A stretch of 6,963 bases of DNA from Synechococcales cyanobacterium PMM_0003 (GCA_949128015.1 CASBRC010000370.1:1-6963), one strand, 5' to 3'. Positions 1-6,776 are shown, counted from the stretch's first letter. Translations and numbers: made by a program. The notes: generated by a model from the letters alone, not told the origin.

Positions 1-126
1 AATTGTATTATGCGATACAAAAATAACGAATCCTCATTATTGAAAGCCTTTCCTAGCAAGGGTTTTAGCTGTTATTAGCTTTGTTTGTCACCGCAAACCC
101 AGAAGACCCAATTTGACTATCAAGAA
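1..126. other. Gene-free left edge, no assigned content
   Basis: No convincing gene is visible here. On the plus strand frame 1 is open from the window edge to a TAG at 76-78 and could be the last 25 codons of a gene that starts outside, but the peptide matches nothing I recognise. An imperfect hairpin (AAAGCCTT near 45, AAGGGTTT near 59) lies in the middle. The stretch directly follows the abrupt end of the neighbouring minus-strand gene, so an insertion boundary or deletion scar is possible but not shown. Confidence 0.3.
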
Positions 127-501
127 CTATACAAATAAAAGTTTTTCATAATGACTTGTTTGATGATGTTTCATTCTTTGCTCAACATTTTTTGTTATAC
201 CTATTTTGTAATATTCTCCTGATTTGAGAACATACACAAATCTATCGGAATTAGTCGTTACATCATTGGATTGAATACGAAAAGGTAGGTGATTCCAAAA
301 CCAAGATTCTCCCTTTTCATCTGGAGAAAATTGATCAAAATAATTTCCTAAAACATCTGCATATTTACCCCAGTTAGAACATACCACTGAATCGGGGTAG
401 ATGCCTCTTGAAAAAATTCCACCTTTTCCTTTAATCCAGTAAGTACCTTGATTATCCTCAATAGGCTCTTTACAACATTCGCAAATCACATTGGTTTCCA
501 T
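127..501 (-). CDS. Small protein with Cys-rich N-terminus and a truncated GIY-YIG/T5orf172-like segment
   Basis: A 124-residue ORF with an ATG start preceded by AAGGA at a 6-nt spacing, which supports this start. The N-terminus carries C7, C9 and C10, with a further Cys at 41, so a small metal site is possible. Residues 88-110 read VYVL...YYKIGITKN...R, the pattern of the T5orf172/MUG113 branch of the GIY-YIG nuclease superfamily, with R109 as the candidate catalytic arginine. Family domains normally continue for about 50 more residues to a conserved Glu or His; here a TAG follows KLLFV and no downstream frame restores the missing half. The gene is therefore probably truncated, or a divergent short form. 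It lies 65 bp downstream of ruvB on the same strand, is more AT-rich and contains no HIP1 site, which suggests recent acquisition. Whether it is active is unknown. Confidence 0.6.
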   Translation of the reverse strand: METNVICECCKEPIEDNQGTYWIKGKGGIFSRGIYPDSVVCSNWGKYADVLGNYFDQFSPDEKGESWFWNHLPFRIQSNDVTTNSDRFVYVLKSGEYYKIGITKNVEQRMKHHQTSHYEKLLFV

Positions 502-566
502 TTACATTCCTTCAATCAATATTTGTGTTTTAAAATAATCGTGATTGTAAAGTAGATTATTCAACA

Positions 567-1781
567 TTACAACCCTAAGATCGCAGTTTGCACTGAGTAT
601 CCTAAATGCTTCCAAGCCGCAGCCGTGGCAACTCGACCGCGTGGTGTGCGATTGATATAGCCAATTTGCAATAAATACGGCTCATATACTTCTTCAATCG
701 TATGGGCATCTTCTCCTGTTGCCGCCGCAAGCGTATCTAACCCTGCGGGACCGCCATTAAAGTTTTCGATTAAAACCGTTAATAATTTGCGATCGATCCA
801 ATCTAAACCTTTAGGATCGACATTAAATAATTCCAGAGCCGATTCGGCGATCGCACCTGTAATTTGTTCGCCCTTTGCCTTGACCTCAGCATAGTCGCGC
901 ACTCGTTTTAACAATCGATTGGCAATCCGAGGCGTACCTCTAGATCTAGTTGCGATCGCAATCGCGCCATCGTCATCAATTGGGGTCTCTAAAATCTTGG
1001 CACTGCGCGACACAATTTGCGTTAGTTCGTCCTGTTCATAAAATCGGAAATGTTGTACAAATCCAAAGCGATCGCGCAATGGTGAAGATAATGATCCAAT
1101 GCGTGTAGTCGCGCCAATCAACGTAAATTTATTTAACTGCACACTGCGAATCCTTGCCCCTTGTCCTTTGCCAATCGTGATATCAAGGCGATAGTCTTCC
1201 ATCGCTGGATAGAGAATCTCTTCAGTCACGCTCGGCAAACGATGGATTTCATCGATAAAAAGAATATCTCCTTCTTGCAGCGAAACTAATAAACCCGCTA
1301 CATCACGGGGACGCTCTAGAGCAGGAGCCGAGGTGATGTGGCATTGCACGCCCATTTCCTGAGCAATAATCAAAGCGAGCGAAGTCTTACCCAATCCCGG
1401 AGGACCATATAACAACAAATGATCTAGTGCTGACGATCGCGATTTTGCCGCTGCGATCGCAATATTTAACAGTTCTTTTAAATCTTTTTGTCCAATGTAG
1501 TCAGCGAGATTTTTGGGGCGAATATTAATGTCAACGGTGACTTGGGCGGGGGTGTTCTTCGCAAGTTCAGCCTCTAACTTCTCTTCTGGTGTCGCTTCTG
1601 CTTGCAACAAATCAAGCGCCTGTTGCATTTCAGGCGATGTTACTTCTTTCTTAGTTGTCTTTTTAGGCGATCGGGGAGTTGATTTTTTAGTGGCAACCTG
1701 TTCAGGGCTTGATGCTGATGGATTTTCAGAATTGCGATCGCCTTCAGGATTTTGATTTGGTTTAGACGAGATGATTGCCAT
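567..1781 (-). CDS. ruvB: Holliday junction branch migration helicase RuvB
   Basis: RuvB is the hexameric AAA+ motor that, with RuvA, drives branch migration of Holliday junctions in recombinational repair. Numbered from the ATG at 1781 (404 residues), it shows Walker A GPPGLGKT at 126-133, Walker B ending in FIDEIHR at about 175-181, sensor 1 GATTR at 223-227, an LRDRFG arginine-finger motif at 235-240, sensor 2 [12 protein letters not shown] at 282-293, and a C-terminal winged helix ending with RTPRGR. Residues 1 to about 80 are an extra low-complexity region rich in Ser, Thr, Lys, Pro and Glu; E. coli RuvB, at about 336 residues, lacks it. I prefer the ATG at 1781, with GAAGG just upstream, over the in-frame TTG at 1799. 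The gene start overlaps the end of the creatininase-family gene by 20 nt, so the two are probably co-transcribed and translationally coupled. Confidence 0.96.
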   Translation of the reverse strand: MAIISSKPNQNPEGDRNSENPSASSPEQVATKKSTPRSPKKTTKKEVTSPEMQQALDLLQAEATPEEKLEAELAKNTPAQVTVDINIRPKNLADYIGQKDLKELLNIAIAAAKSRSSALDHLLLYGPPGLGKTSLALIIAQEMGVQCHITSAPALERPRDVAGLLVSLQEGDILFIDEIHRLPSVTEEILYPAMEDYRLDITIGKGQGARIRSVQLNKFTLIGATTRIGSLSSPLRDRFGFVQHFRFYEQDELTQIVSRSAKILETPIDDDGAIAIATRSRGTPRIANRLLKRVRDYAEVKAKGEQITGAIAESALELFNVDPKGLDWIDRKLLTVLIENFNGGPAGLDTLAAATGEDAHTIEEVYEPYLLQIGYINRTPRGRVATAAAWKHLGYSVQTAILGL

Positions 1782-2577
1782 AAGCCTTCGGTTGCTCAAA
1801 TTTGTAAATATCTTCGATCAATTGCACCCAACCATCAACTAAAGAATCAAGAATTTTTTCACCTTTTTCCTTAGTCGCCGCCTTAGCATCCCCCAATACT
1901 CCACTCCGAGTCAAATCGCGCATCACCCATGCAAATGGATTTGCTGATTCCATACTAAGCAAACTATGTTCAGGTAATCCATAGGGATATTCAGTAATTG
2001 CTTTATCCATTTGTACCTGTTCTGGCAAAAGCGCCAACATCAAGCTGGTTTCCGCATCGCCGCCATGAATCCCAAATTCTAATTCCTTTGCGGTCAATAA
2101 ATCCTTGGCAACATTAGGAACTCGCCAAGTGAAGAGCGGAAAAATCATAAAATCAGGATATTTCTCATGAAGATCGCGGGCAACTATTTCTAATATTTGC
2201 GGCTGTCCACCGTGAGAATTCATCAAAGCTAACTTCCGAAATCCAGCCCGATAGACACTTTCAGCAATATCCGTCAATATCGCAATCATCGTCTGGGTAC
2301 TCAATGTAATCGTTCCTGCGAAGGTACTATGCTCATTGGATTTACCATAATACAGAGGCGGCAAAGCATAGGCAGGAATCGCAGGATCTAATTTTTCTAA
2401 AGCCCTTGCCAACACCCCAATACTAATCGCCGCATCCACGATCAGTGGTAAATGTGCGCCATGCTGCTCGATCGCTCCCATAGGCTGAATGATCACCACG
2501 TTTTGCTTGTCTGGCATGGTTGCAATTTCAGGTGACGTGAGGTAAGCAAAAGCTCGATGGGCAGGAAAATAATTCAT
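1762..2577 (-). CDS. Creatininase-family metal-dependent amidohydrolase
   Basis: A 271-residue protein of the creatininase/creatinine amidohydrolase family, a group of cytosolic metal-dependent amidohydrolases that includes creatininase and formamidopyrimidine deformylases. Visible family motifs are [12 protein letters not shown] at 34-45, with E37 and H39 as likely metal ligands and D48 just after, then NEHSTFAGT at 81-89, NSHGGQ at 120-125 (H122) and GGDAETS at 172-178 (E176). The spacing of E37, H39 and D48 matches the first three ligands of Pseudomonas creatininase. The substrate is not predictable; cyanobacterial members are generally unassigned. I start at the ATG at 2577, where family similarity begins. 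The frame is open further upstream, but that stretch looks like a transposase remnant. No clear Shine-Dalgarno is seen. The 3' end overlaps ruvB by 20 nt, consistent with an operon. Confidence 0.88.
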   Translation of the reverse strand: MNYFPAHRAFAYLTSPEIATMPDKQNVVIIQPMGAIEQHGAHLPLIVDAAISIGVLARALEKLDPAIPAYALPPLYYGKSNEHSTFAGTITLSTQTMIAILTDIAESVYRAGFRKLALMNSHGGQPQILEIVARDLHEKYPDFMIFPLFTWRVPNVAKDLLTAKELEFGIHGGDAETSLMLALLPEQVQMDKAITEYPYGLPEHSLLSMESANPFAWVMRDLTRSGVLGDAKAATKEKGEKILDSLVDGWVQLIEDIYKFEQPKAYGNHLV

Positions 2578-2592
2578 AGTTAATATTTTACA

Positions 2593-2745
2593 AGCATTGA
2601 GGGAAAGAGAAGAAGGATCAATTAAAGCTTGGCAGAAAAAGTCCAAGGCAGAGCGACCTTGCGCTTTACAAGTTTGAATAACGGTCAATAAAACGGTCGT
2701 ATTATCTAAGCCAGTCATCAAACGGGAGCCACCACGATGGCTAGA
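2593..2745 (-). pseudogene. Remnant of an IS66-type transposase C-terminus
   Basis: In the same frame as the creatininase-family gene, and reaching almost to its ATG, lies a peptide containing LLTVIQTCKAQGRSALDFF followed by CQAL. This resembles the C-terminal tail of IS66-family transposases (typically a T-V-x-x-T-C-x-x-Q-G-R-x-x-x-D-F/Y pattern). No catalytic DDE core, no partner ORFs and no clear terminal inverted repeats are present in the window. The frame ends upstream at a stop near 2805, so only a scrap remains. It has no start codon of its own apart from a TTG at 2721, and it could misleadingly extend the N-terminus of the downstream gene by 48 residues. The family assignment is from motif memory, not alignment. 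Confidence 0.5.
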
Positions 2746-2810
2746 TGCGATAATTATCAGCTTCTCGCGTTGTTTTTGTAAACGAAAACAATTCTGTTAA
2801 ATTAGCAAGC

Positions 2811-2816
2811 TATAAT
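2811..2816 (+). promoter_or_regulatory. Candidate -10 box of the purK promoter
   Basis: A perfect TATAAT lies 48 nt upstream of the purK GTG, predicting a start site near 2823 and a leader of about 42 nt. No good -35 hexamer sits at 16-18 nt spacing (ACAATT or CAATTC at best), so the promoter may be weak or activator-dependent. AGGGA at 2853-2857, 7 nt before the GTG, is the likely ribosome binding site. Confidence 0.5.
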
Positions 2817-2864
2817 AAGTGGCTATTTGTTAGCTTTCAGAAATATTGTTTTAGGGATTTTGTA

Positions 2865-4025
2865 GTGGTTACTCGACAAAAAATCGGGGTGATTGGTGGT
2901 GGTCAGTTGGCTTGGATGATGGCGATCGCCGCCAAACGTCTTGACGTTGAGTTAACCGTCCAAGCGTCAAGTTCTGATGACTCAGCCGTAGGTGTAGCCG
3001 ATCGCATAGTTTATGGCGAAGTCACTGATGCTATTGCCACAGCTAAGCTTGCCGAGCATTGCCAAGTGATTACCTTTGAGAATGAATTTGTCGATCTCGT
3101 TGCATTACAAAAATTGTGCGATCGCAATTTATCGTTTTTACCATTATTTTTACCAAGGTTAGACACTTTGGCGATTTCGGTCGATAAGCTAAACCAACGC
3201 CAACATTTTCGCGATCGCCACATTCCTACTCCTGAATTTTATGGTGTAGATACAGAATCAGAACTTTTAAAGGCGGCTGAACTCTTAGGCTATCCACTAG
3301 TACTCAAAGCCAGAAGACATGGCTATGACGGCAAAGGAACTTGGGTAGTTGCTAATGAAGTAGATTTGCGATCGGCTTGGGAAAGTATGCATAGATTACC
3401 AGCGATCGCGGAAGCCTTCATTCCCTTTGAGCGCGAACTTGCCGTAATTGCAGCGCGATCGCAATCAGGCGAGATCGCCATTTATCCCGTTGTCGAAACT
3501 CTACAAACCAATCAAGTTTGTCGCCGCACCATCGCCCCAGCAAGAGTTGATTCCACGATTAATAAAAAAGTAGAAACTATTGCCAAGCAGATTGTGACTA
3601 CCCTTGATGCGATTGGTATATTTGGGATTGAATTTTTTTTGACGACTACAGGGGAAGTTAGCGTCAACGAAATCGCGCCACGCACCCACAATTCAGGACA
3701 TTACACTATCGAGGGCTGCCAAACTTCCCAGTTTGAGCAGTTATTGCGAGTTGTCAGTGGCATGAATTTAGGTAATGTGTCGATGGTTGCGCCTGTCGCG
3801 GTGATGGTCAATTTGTTAGGTTTTGAAAAGTCGGATGGTAAAGATACCAATTATTTAGACAAACGCACTGCGATCGCAAGTTTTCCAAATACGCATATTC
3901 ATTGGTATAACAAAAAAAATTCTTCGGTCGGGAGAAAACTTGGACATGTGACAATCTTGGCGGATACCCACGATATAGCTATAAATATTTGCGATCGCAT
4001 CGAAACTATTTGGTATAAAAACTAG
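2865..4025 (+). CDS. purK: N5-carboxyaminoimidazole ribonucleotide synthase (PurK)
   Basis: PurK is an ATP-grasp enzyme of de novo purine synthesis that converts aminoimidazole ribonucleotide, ATP and bicarbonate to N5-CAIR, the substrate of PurE. The 386-residue protein has the N-terminal GGGQLAWM motif at 11-18, the ATP-grasp loop KARRHGYDGKGT at 148-159, EAFIPFERELAVI at 183-195, the metal/ATP and substrate segment NEIAPRTHNSGHYT at 268-281 followed by IEGC and SQFEQ, and the C-terminal GRKLGHVT at 356-363. Length and motif order are typical. The start is GTG at 2865, supported by AGGGA 7 nt upstream; translation begins only a few residues before the family N-terminus. Several HIP1 octamers lie inside, marking it as native. 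It converges with lipA and ends inside a structured intergenic region. Confidence 0.96.
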   Translation: MVTRQKIGVIGGGQLAWMMAIAAKRLDVELTVQASSSDDSAVGVADRIVYGEVTDAIATAKLAEHCQVITFENEFVDLVALQKLCDRNLSFLPLFLPRLDTLAISVDKLNQRQHFRDRHIPTPEFYGVDTESELLKAAELLGYPLVLKARRHGYDGKGTWVVANEVDLRSAWESMHRLPAIAEAFIPFERELAVIAARSQSGEIAIYPVVETLQTNQVCRRTIAPARVDSTINKKVETIAKQIVTTLDAIGIFGIEFFLTTTGEVSVNEIAPRTHNSGHYTIEGCQTSQFEQLLRVVSGMNLGNVSMVAPVAVMVNLLGFEKSDGKDTNYLDKRTAIASFPNTHIHWYNKKNSSVGRKLGHVTILADTHDIAINICDRIETIWYKN

Positions 4026-4050
4026 AAATTTGGCTTTGCGGTATTTCTAG
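4022..4050 (+). repeat. Hairpin spanning the purK stop codon
   Basis: CTAGAAAT at 4022-4029 is perfectly complementary to ATTTCTAG at 4043-4050, with a 13-nt loop. The left arm contains the purK TAG. No T-run follows, so it is not a classical intrinsic terminator; a 3'-end stabilising stem is possible. Confidence 0.4.
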
Positions 4051-4058
4051 CTGTCATC

Positions 4059-4121
4059 AATCCAAAACCAAAAGGATAGAGGCGGCGCGAAGCGCCGCCT
4101 CTATCCTTTTGGTTTTGGATT
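4059..4121. repeat. Perfect 30-bp-arm palindrome with GC-rich tip
   Basis: Arms 4059-4088 and 4092-4121 pair at all 30 positions around a GAA loop (4089-4091). The tip reads GGCGGCGCGAAGCGCCGCC and the outer 22 bp of the stem is AT-rich. Position 4058/4122 breaks the pairing. It lies 33 bp after the purK stop, between convergent genes, where it could act as a bidirectional transcription barrier or RNA-stabilising stem. The absence of any mismatch in 30 bp argues for recent formation or strong maintenance. The tip and loop resemble the palindrome near 6837, so it may be a dispersed REP-like element. Confidence 0.85.
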
Positions 4122-4131
4122 AGTCTTAAAT

Positions 4132-4301
4132 TTGTGAATCAAGCCAAAATGCTGATATAGAAAGCATTTCAAATAAGCGCTTTAGCCGATGAAAACCCTT
4201 TTCGCTTCGTGGGAAGTTATATATGCGTCTCAATTGTTTCATTGAACAAGAGTTAGCGGGAAATGGATTTACTGACGTTGCCATTTACCCGCTATTTTTT
4301 T
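4132..4301 (+). ncRNA. Candidate small RNA downstream of purK (possibly 6S-type)
   Basis: This non-coding stretch ends in a strong plus-strand intrinsic terminator, yet the nearest upstream gene ended more than 200 nt earlier behind a large palindrome. A weak promoter is visible (TTGTGA at 4132-4137 and TATAGA at 4156-4161, 18 nt apart), giving a transcript from about 4168 to 4301; alternatively the RNA is processed from a purK read-through transcript. A further TATATA lies near 4218. A small hairpin (AAATGCT 4147-4153, AGCATTT 4163-4169) is also present. In other cyanobacteria the 6S RNA gene ssaA is reported next to or co-transcribed with purK, and 6S is about 180 nt, so position and size fit. 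However, I could not find a convincing long closing stem or central bubble by eye. Treat 6S as a hypothesis. Confidence 0.35.
4254..4301 (+). terminator. Intrinsic terminator, plus strand
   Basis: A 13-bp stem, TAGCGGGAAATGG at 4254-4266 against 4281-4294 with one bulged A at 4287, encloses a 14-nt loop and is followed at once by seven T (4295-4301). There is no T-run in the opposite direction, so it works for plus-strand transcripts: purK read-through or the candidate small RNA. Confidence 0.7.
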
Positions 4302-4352
4302 GGCAACACCGATGAGAAGCAATGCTTTGCGCTGCTTCTCATCGGTGTTGCT
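4302..4352. repeat. Second palindrome between purK and lipA
   Basis: GCAACACCGATGAGAAGC at 4303-4320 is perfectly complementary to 4334-4351. The stem continues inward with one A/C mismatch, a T/G wobble and GC pairs closing a TTT loop (4326-4328). It lies 17 bp beyond the lipA stop and abuts the T-run of the plus-strand terminator. No T-run follows it on the lipA strand, so it may be a structural barrier or stabilising 3' stem for lipA mRNA. Confidence 0.7.
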
Positions 4353-4368
4353 TTGTGTGGGAGCGTTT

Positions 4369-5229
4369 TTATACAGTTTGGCTAGCATGATAAGAACTCC
4401 GTACCAAAGCTCCCGATCGCACATGGGCAAACCCAATCTGCTTGGCGATCGCCCCTAATTGATCAAACTCTTCAGGAGTCCAATATTTTTGCACAGGTAA
4501 ATGCTCAAGCGATGGACGCAAATACTGTCCAATTGTCAGCGAGCTGCATCCGATCGCCTGTAAATCTTGCATCGCCTCCGTTAACTCCTCAACAGTTTCG
4601 CCATGCCCTACCATCAGCCCCGACTTGGTAATAATGCGGGGATCGATCTCCTTAACGGTTGCTAAAACCGATAGCGATCGCTCGTACTTCGCACCACGGC
4701 GGACTTTTCCTTGTAAACGCCTGACAGTCTCAATATTATGGTTATAGCAGACAGGTGTAGCCAAAGCCACTGTCTCAATGCAATTGCGATCGCCTCGAAA
4801 ATCTGGAGTGAGTACTTCGATTTTGACATTGGGACGCGATCGGCGAATGGCAAGCATTGCATCGACAAAACAGCTAGCCCCCTGATCTGCTAAATCATCC
4901 CGCGCCACCGAAGTCAATACCACATAATCCAAGCCCAATAAATTTACCGCCTCCGCCACTTTTTTTGCCTCGTCAGGATCGAGCTGCCTTGGTTGATGTC
5001 CCTTATCAACTTGGCAAAACCCACAAGCGCGTGTACAGGTTGGCCCCATTAACAAAAAAGTTGCTGTCTTTTGGGCATAGCATTCCGCCCGATTTGGACA
5101 GCGCCCCTCTTCGCAAATTGTGTGAATTCCTCGCTGTTTAATAATTTGCTGAACTTCAGAGATCTCACTGGCTTTGCCGATTTGTGGTCGTAACCAACTG
5201 GGTAAACGTAACTCTTCTTTAGCGGGCAT
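4369..5229 (-). CDS. lipA: Lipoyl synthase (radical SAM)
   Basis: LipA inserts two sulfur atoms at C6 and C8 of protein-bound octanoyl groups to make the lipoyl cofactor of pyruvate dehydrogenase-type complexes and the glycine cleavage system. Numbered from the ATG at 5229 (286 residues), it carries both expected cluster motifs: the LipA-specific auxiliary cluster C39-x4-C44-x5-C50 ([12 protein letters not shown]) and the radical SAM C65-x3-C69-x2-C72 (CTRACGFC). The C-terminal RSSY at 277-280 supplies the serine ligand of the auxiliary cluster. Length is normal. An in-frame TTG at 5241 would add four residues, but the ATG is the better start; no Shine-Dalgarno is evident. A hairpin with a T-run sits about 10-45 nt upstream of the start on the same strand and may regulate it. 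It converges on purK. Confidence 0.95.
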   Translation of the reverse strand: MPAKEELRLPSWLRPQIGKASEISEVQQIIKQRGIHTICEEGRCPNRAECYAQKTATFLLMGPTCTRACGFCQVDKGHQPRQLDPDEAKKVAEAVNLLGLDYVVLTSVARDDLADQGASCFVDAMLAIRRSRPNVKIEVLTPDFRGDRNCIETVALATPVCYNHNIETVRRLQGKVRRGAKYERSLSVLATVKEIDPRIITKSGLMVGHGETVEELTEAMQDLQAIGCSSLTIGQYLRPSLEHLPVQKYWTPEEFDQLGAIAKQIGFAHVRSGALVRSSYHASQTV

Positions 5230-5239
5230 ATCGTTATAC

Positions 5240-5275
5240 AAAAAAATAAGAAAGACACAAAGTGCCTTTCTTATT
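5240..5275 (-). promoter_or_regulatory. Hairpin plus T-run directly before the lipA start
   Basis: AATAAGAAAG (5245-5254) pairs with 5266-5275, and after one A/C mismatch CAC pairs with GTG around an AAA loop. On the minus strand the stem is followed by a run of T that begins in the stem (A-run 5240-5246 on the plus strand). This is the form of an intrinsic terminator. It faces lipA with no other minus-strand gene upstream, so it is either a leader attenuator for lipA or the end of a short RNA starting within 5276-5456. Confidence 0.5.
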
Positions 5276-5398
5276 AAAACCTATAAATTTGGTGGCATAG
5301 CAAAGTACTAGTGCCGAATTTATATATTTGCCAGAAAAAGTCTGATAAAACCTGACTAAAACTCTTTACAGATGTAACTCTATTGACTAGCATATTGC

Positions 5399-5420
5399 AC
5401 TGACATGTTTCACCGTCAGT
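5399..5420. repeat. Short inverted repeat in the lipA / membrane-gene divergent region
   Basis: ACTGAC at 5399-5404 and GTCAGT at 5415-5420 form a dyad with a 10-nt spacer, 37 bp before the GTG of the downstream plus-strand gene. It could be an operator, but a 6-bp dyad is weak evidence. The rest of the 5276-5456 gap shows no gene. Confidence 0.2.
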
Positions 5421-5456
5421 CCAGAACAAGGACTAGTAAGGAATTTTGGAGGAATA

Positions 5457-6776
5457 GTGTTTGATCTATTAACCAATATTCTGATTTGGATTATTGCAAT
5501 CCCAATTTTTGTAATTCTGTTTAGGGCCATTCCTAAGGACTGGTTTCGTCTTTTCGGATTGCTCATATTTGCGGCTTTAGTTGCCATTATTTTTGCTAAC
5601 TTCAGATTTGTTGAAGAGCCGATCCCCAGAATTGTTGTTGATTTCCTGACTTTTCCATTTACGCTAGTTGGAATTATCCTGCTATTGCTATTTTTTAACT
5701 ACTGGCTAAGGCTCAAAGATGTAAAAATCAAAAGCGGTGATAAGGCTGATAATAAAGGCGCTTCCGAAAAAATTGCGATTGTTAGTAAAGAGATATTAAT
5801 AGTTTTACTGATCTTTGCGATCGCAACAAATAATGCCACCTCAGAGCTATTTACTTGTTATATAGAGCAGCAAGGAGCTAATGCGATCGAGCAATCCTAT
5901 CGCCGCCCAGTTCGCGATCTGTCAGACCAAGAACTACTAGATTTTAGACGCGGAGTTTTTGATCTCATCGTTGTCCTTGCCGAACCCCCCCCCTATGAGC
6001 CGCGTCTCCAAGAAGCGATCAGATTATGGAATGCCGCCGACCCACAACTAAAACCCTATATTCTCTTGAGTGGTGGTAAGCGAATATCTTACCCATCCAC
6101 TAAAGGATATCCTTGCCTCACTGCGCCAGAATCACCACCAATCCGTACCAAAGAAAATGTTAGAGATGAAATTGCAAGTCGGGCGGGTATACCTAACATC
6201 GGATTAAGGTATGACCCACGCTATGAAGGCTACTTCACTAATCCAGCCAGTCCTAGCGACGGTATTCCTCAAGTTGATCTAACTGAAGCCGATCAAATGT
6301 GTGCTGCACTGACTAGTTTCCCAAACGTCTCTGTTATCCGTCCTTTTGTGATTATTGAGCCATCAGGAATAACAGTCCGCAGTAGTGGCGATGAAATTAA
6401 CAAACTCATCAAGTCTCTAGAAAAAAACAAACTACTACGAGAAGATCCTCGCAATAGTAGAAGAATCTTGCTAATCGCTTCTCCTGTTGAAGCAACTCGA
6501 GCCTTTTTGTCTTTTAGAAGCCTAGAACTCAATGCTTCTCTAACAACCGCTAGCTATCCTTCTGATAGCCATAGCAATCTTAGTCAGCAATGCCCTTGGC
6601 CGATTGGCAAGCAGTTTAGACTTAAGCCACAATATTTTCTTTTTAATGCCCAAGCTTTTGTGCGATCTGAGCGAGCTTGGACAGAAATTAAAGAACTAGT
6701 GTTTTATGCACTCAGATTTTGGTTACGCCCTCCGCTAACAGATGAACGTCCTTACTATCCCAAGCAACCAGTCTAG
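5457..6776 (+). CDS. Four-helix membrane protein with DUF218 (YdcF/ElyC/SanA-like) domain
   Basis: A 439-residue protein starting at GTG 5457 behind a strong GGAGG (5448-5452, 4-nt spacing). Hydrophobic segments at about 4-25, 33-49, 61-83 and 108-124 suggest four transmembrane helices. The remainder resembles the DUF218 fold: DLIVVLAE at 169-176, R183, ILLSGG at 202-207, TEADQM at 276-281, IIEPSGIT at 299-306, RILLIASPVEATRAF at 336-350, and a C-terminal segment with E405 and E410. Family members such as ElyC and SanA act in envelope or peptidoglycan-precursor homeostasis in other bacteria; the reaction here is unknown. An insertion of about 65 residues separates LSGG from TEADQM, and the usual glycine-rich turn after the first strand is replaced by AEPPPYEPR. 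A run of nine C (5985-5993) encodes the prolines. The last 66 bases are duplicated in inverted orientation just downstream. Confidence 0.75.
   Translation: MFDLLTNILIWIIAIPIFVILFRAIPKDWFRLFGLLIFAALVAIIFANFRFVEEPIPRIVVDFLTFPFTLVGIILLLLFFNYWLRLKDVKIKSGDKADNKGASEKIAIVSKEILIVLLIFAIATNNATSELFTCYIEQQGANAIEQSYRRPVRDLSDQELLDFRRGVFDLIVVLAEPPPYEPRLQEAIRLWNAADPQLKPYILLSGGKRISYPSTKGYPCLTAPESPPIRTKENVRDEIASRAGIPNIGLRYDPRYEGYFTNPASPSDGIPQVDLTEADQMCAALTSFPNVSVIRPFVIIEPSGITVRSSGDEINKLIKSLEKNKLLREDPRNSRRILLIASPVEATRAFLSFRSLELNASLTTASYPSDSHSNLSQQCPWPIGKQFRLKPQYFLFNAQAFVRSERAWTEIKELVFYALRFWLRPPLTDERPYYPKQPV

Noticed and set aside
1513..1755. Plus-strand 80-codon ORF within ruvB
   Set aside because: It is antisense to the RuvB N-terminal extension, has no recognisable motif, and is explained by the codon bias of the real gene.
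1782..1799. TTG start six codons upstream for ruvB
   Set aside because: The ATG at 1781 has a GAAGG ribosome binding site and gives the shorter overlap with the preceding gene.
3011..3223. Minus-strand ORF within purK
   Set aside because: Antisense shadow of a conserved purK segment with no family signature; the same applies to 3501-3689.
3633..3640. Run of eight T inside purK as a slippage or frameshift site
   Set aside because: The PurK frame is intact and family-like on both sides, and the run encodes ordinary Phe codons.
4059..4121. CRISPR array or tandem repeat
   Set aside because: The palindromes in the window are single, differ in stem sequence, and show no regular repeat-spacer periodicity.
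4190..4300. Possible tRNA in the purK-lipA gap
   Set aside because: No T-arm GGTTCGA-type sequence and no 7-bp acceptor stem at tRNA spacing; the 3' hairpin with a T-run is a terminator.
4662..4868. Minus-strand ORFs inside lipA (also 5049-5258)
   Set aside because: They lie in another frame of the same strand as lipA and show no family signature, while the LipA frame has all its cluster cysteines.
5387..5587. Minus-strand ORF at the start of the membrane-protein gene
   Set aside because: Mostly antisense to the hydrophobic N-terminus of a gene with a strong ribosome binding site; no motif seen. The ORF at 6293-6532 is rejected for the same reason.
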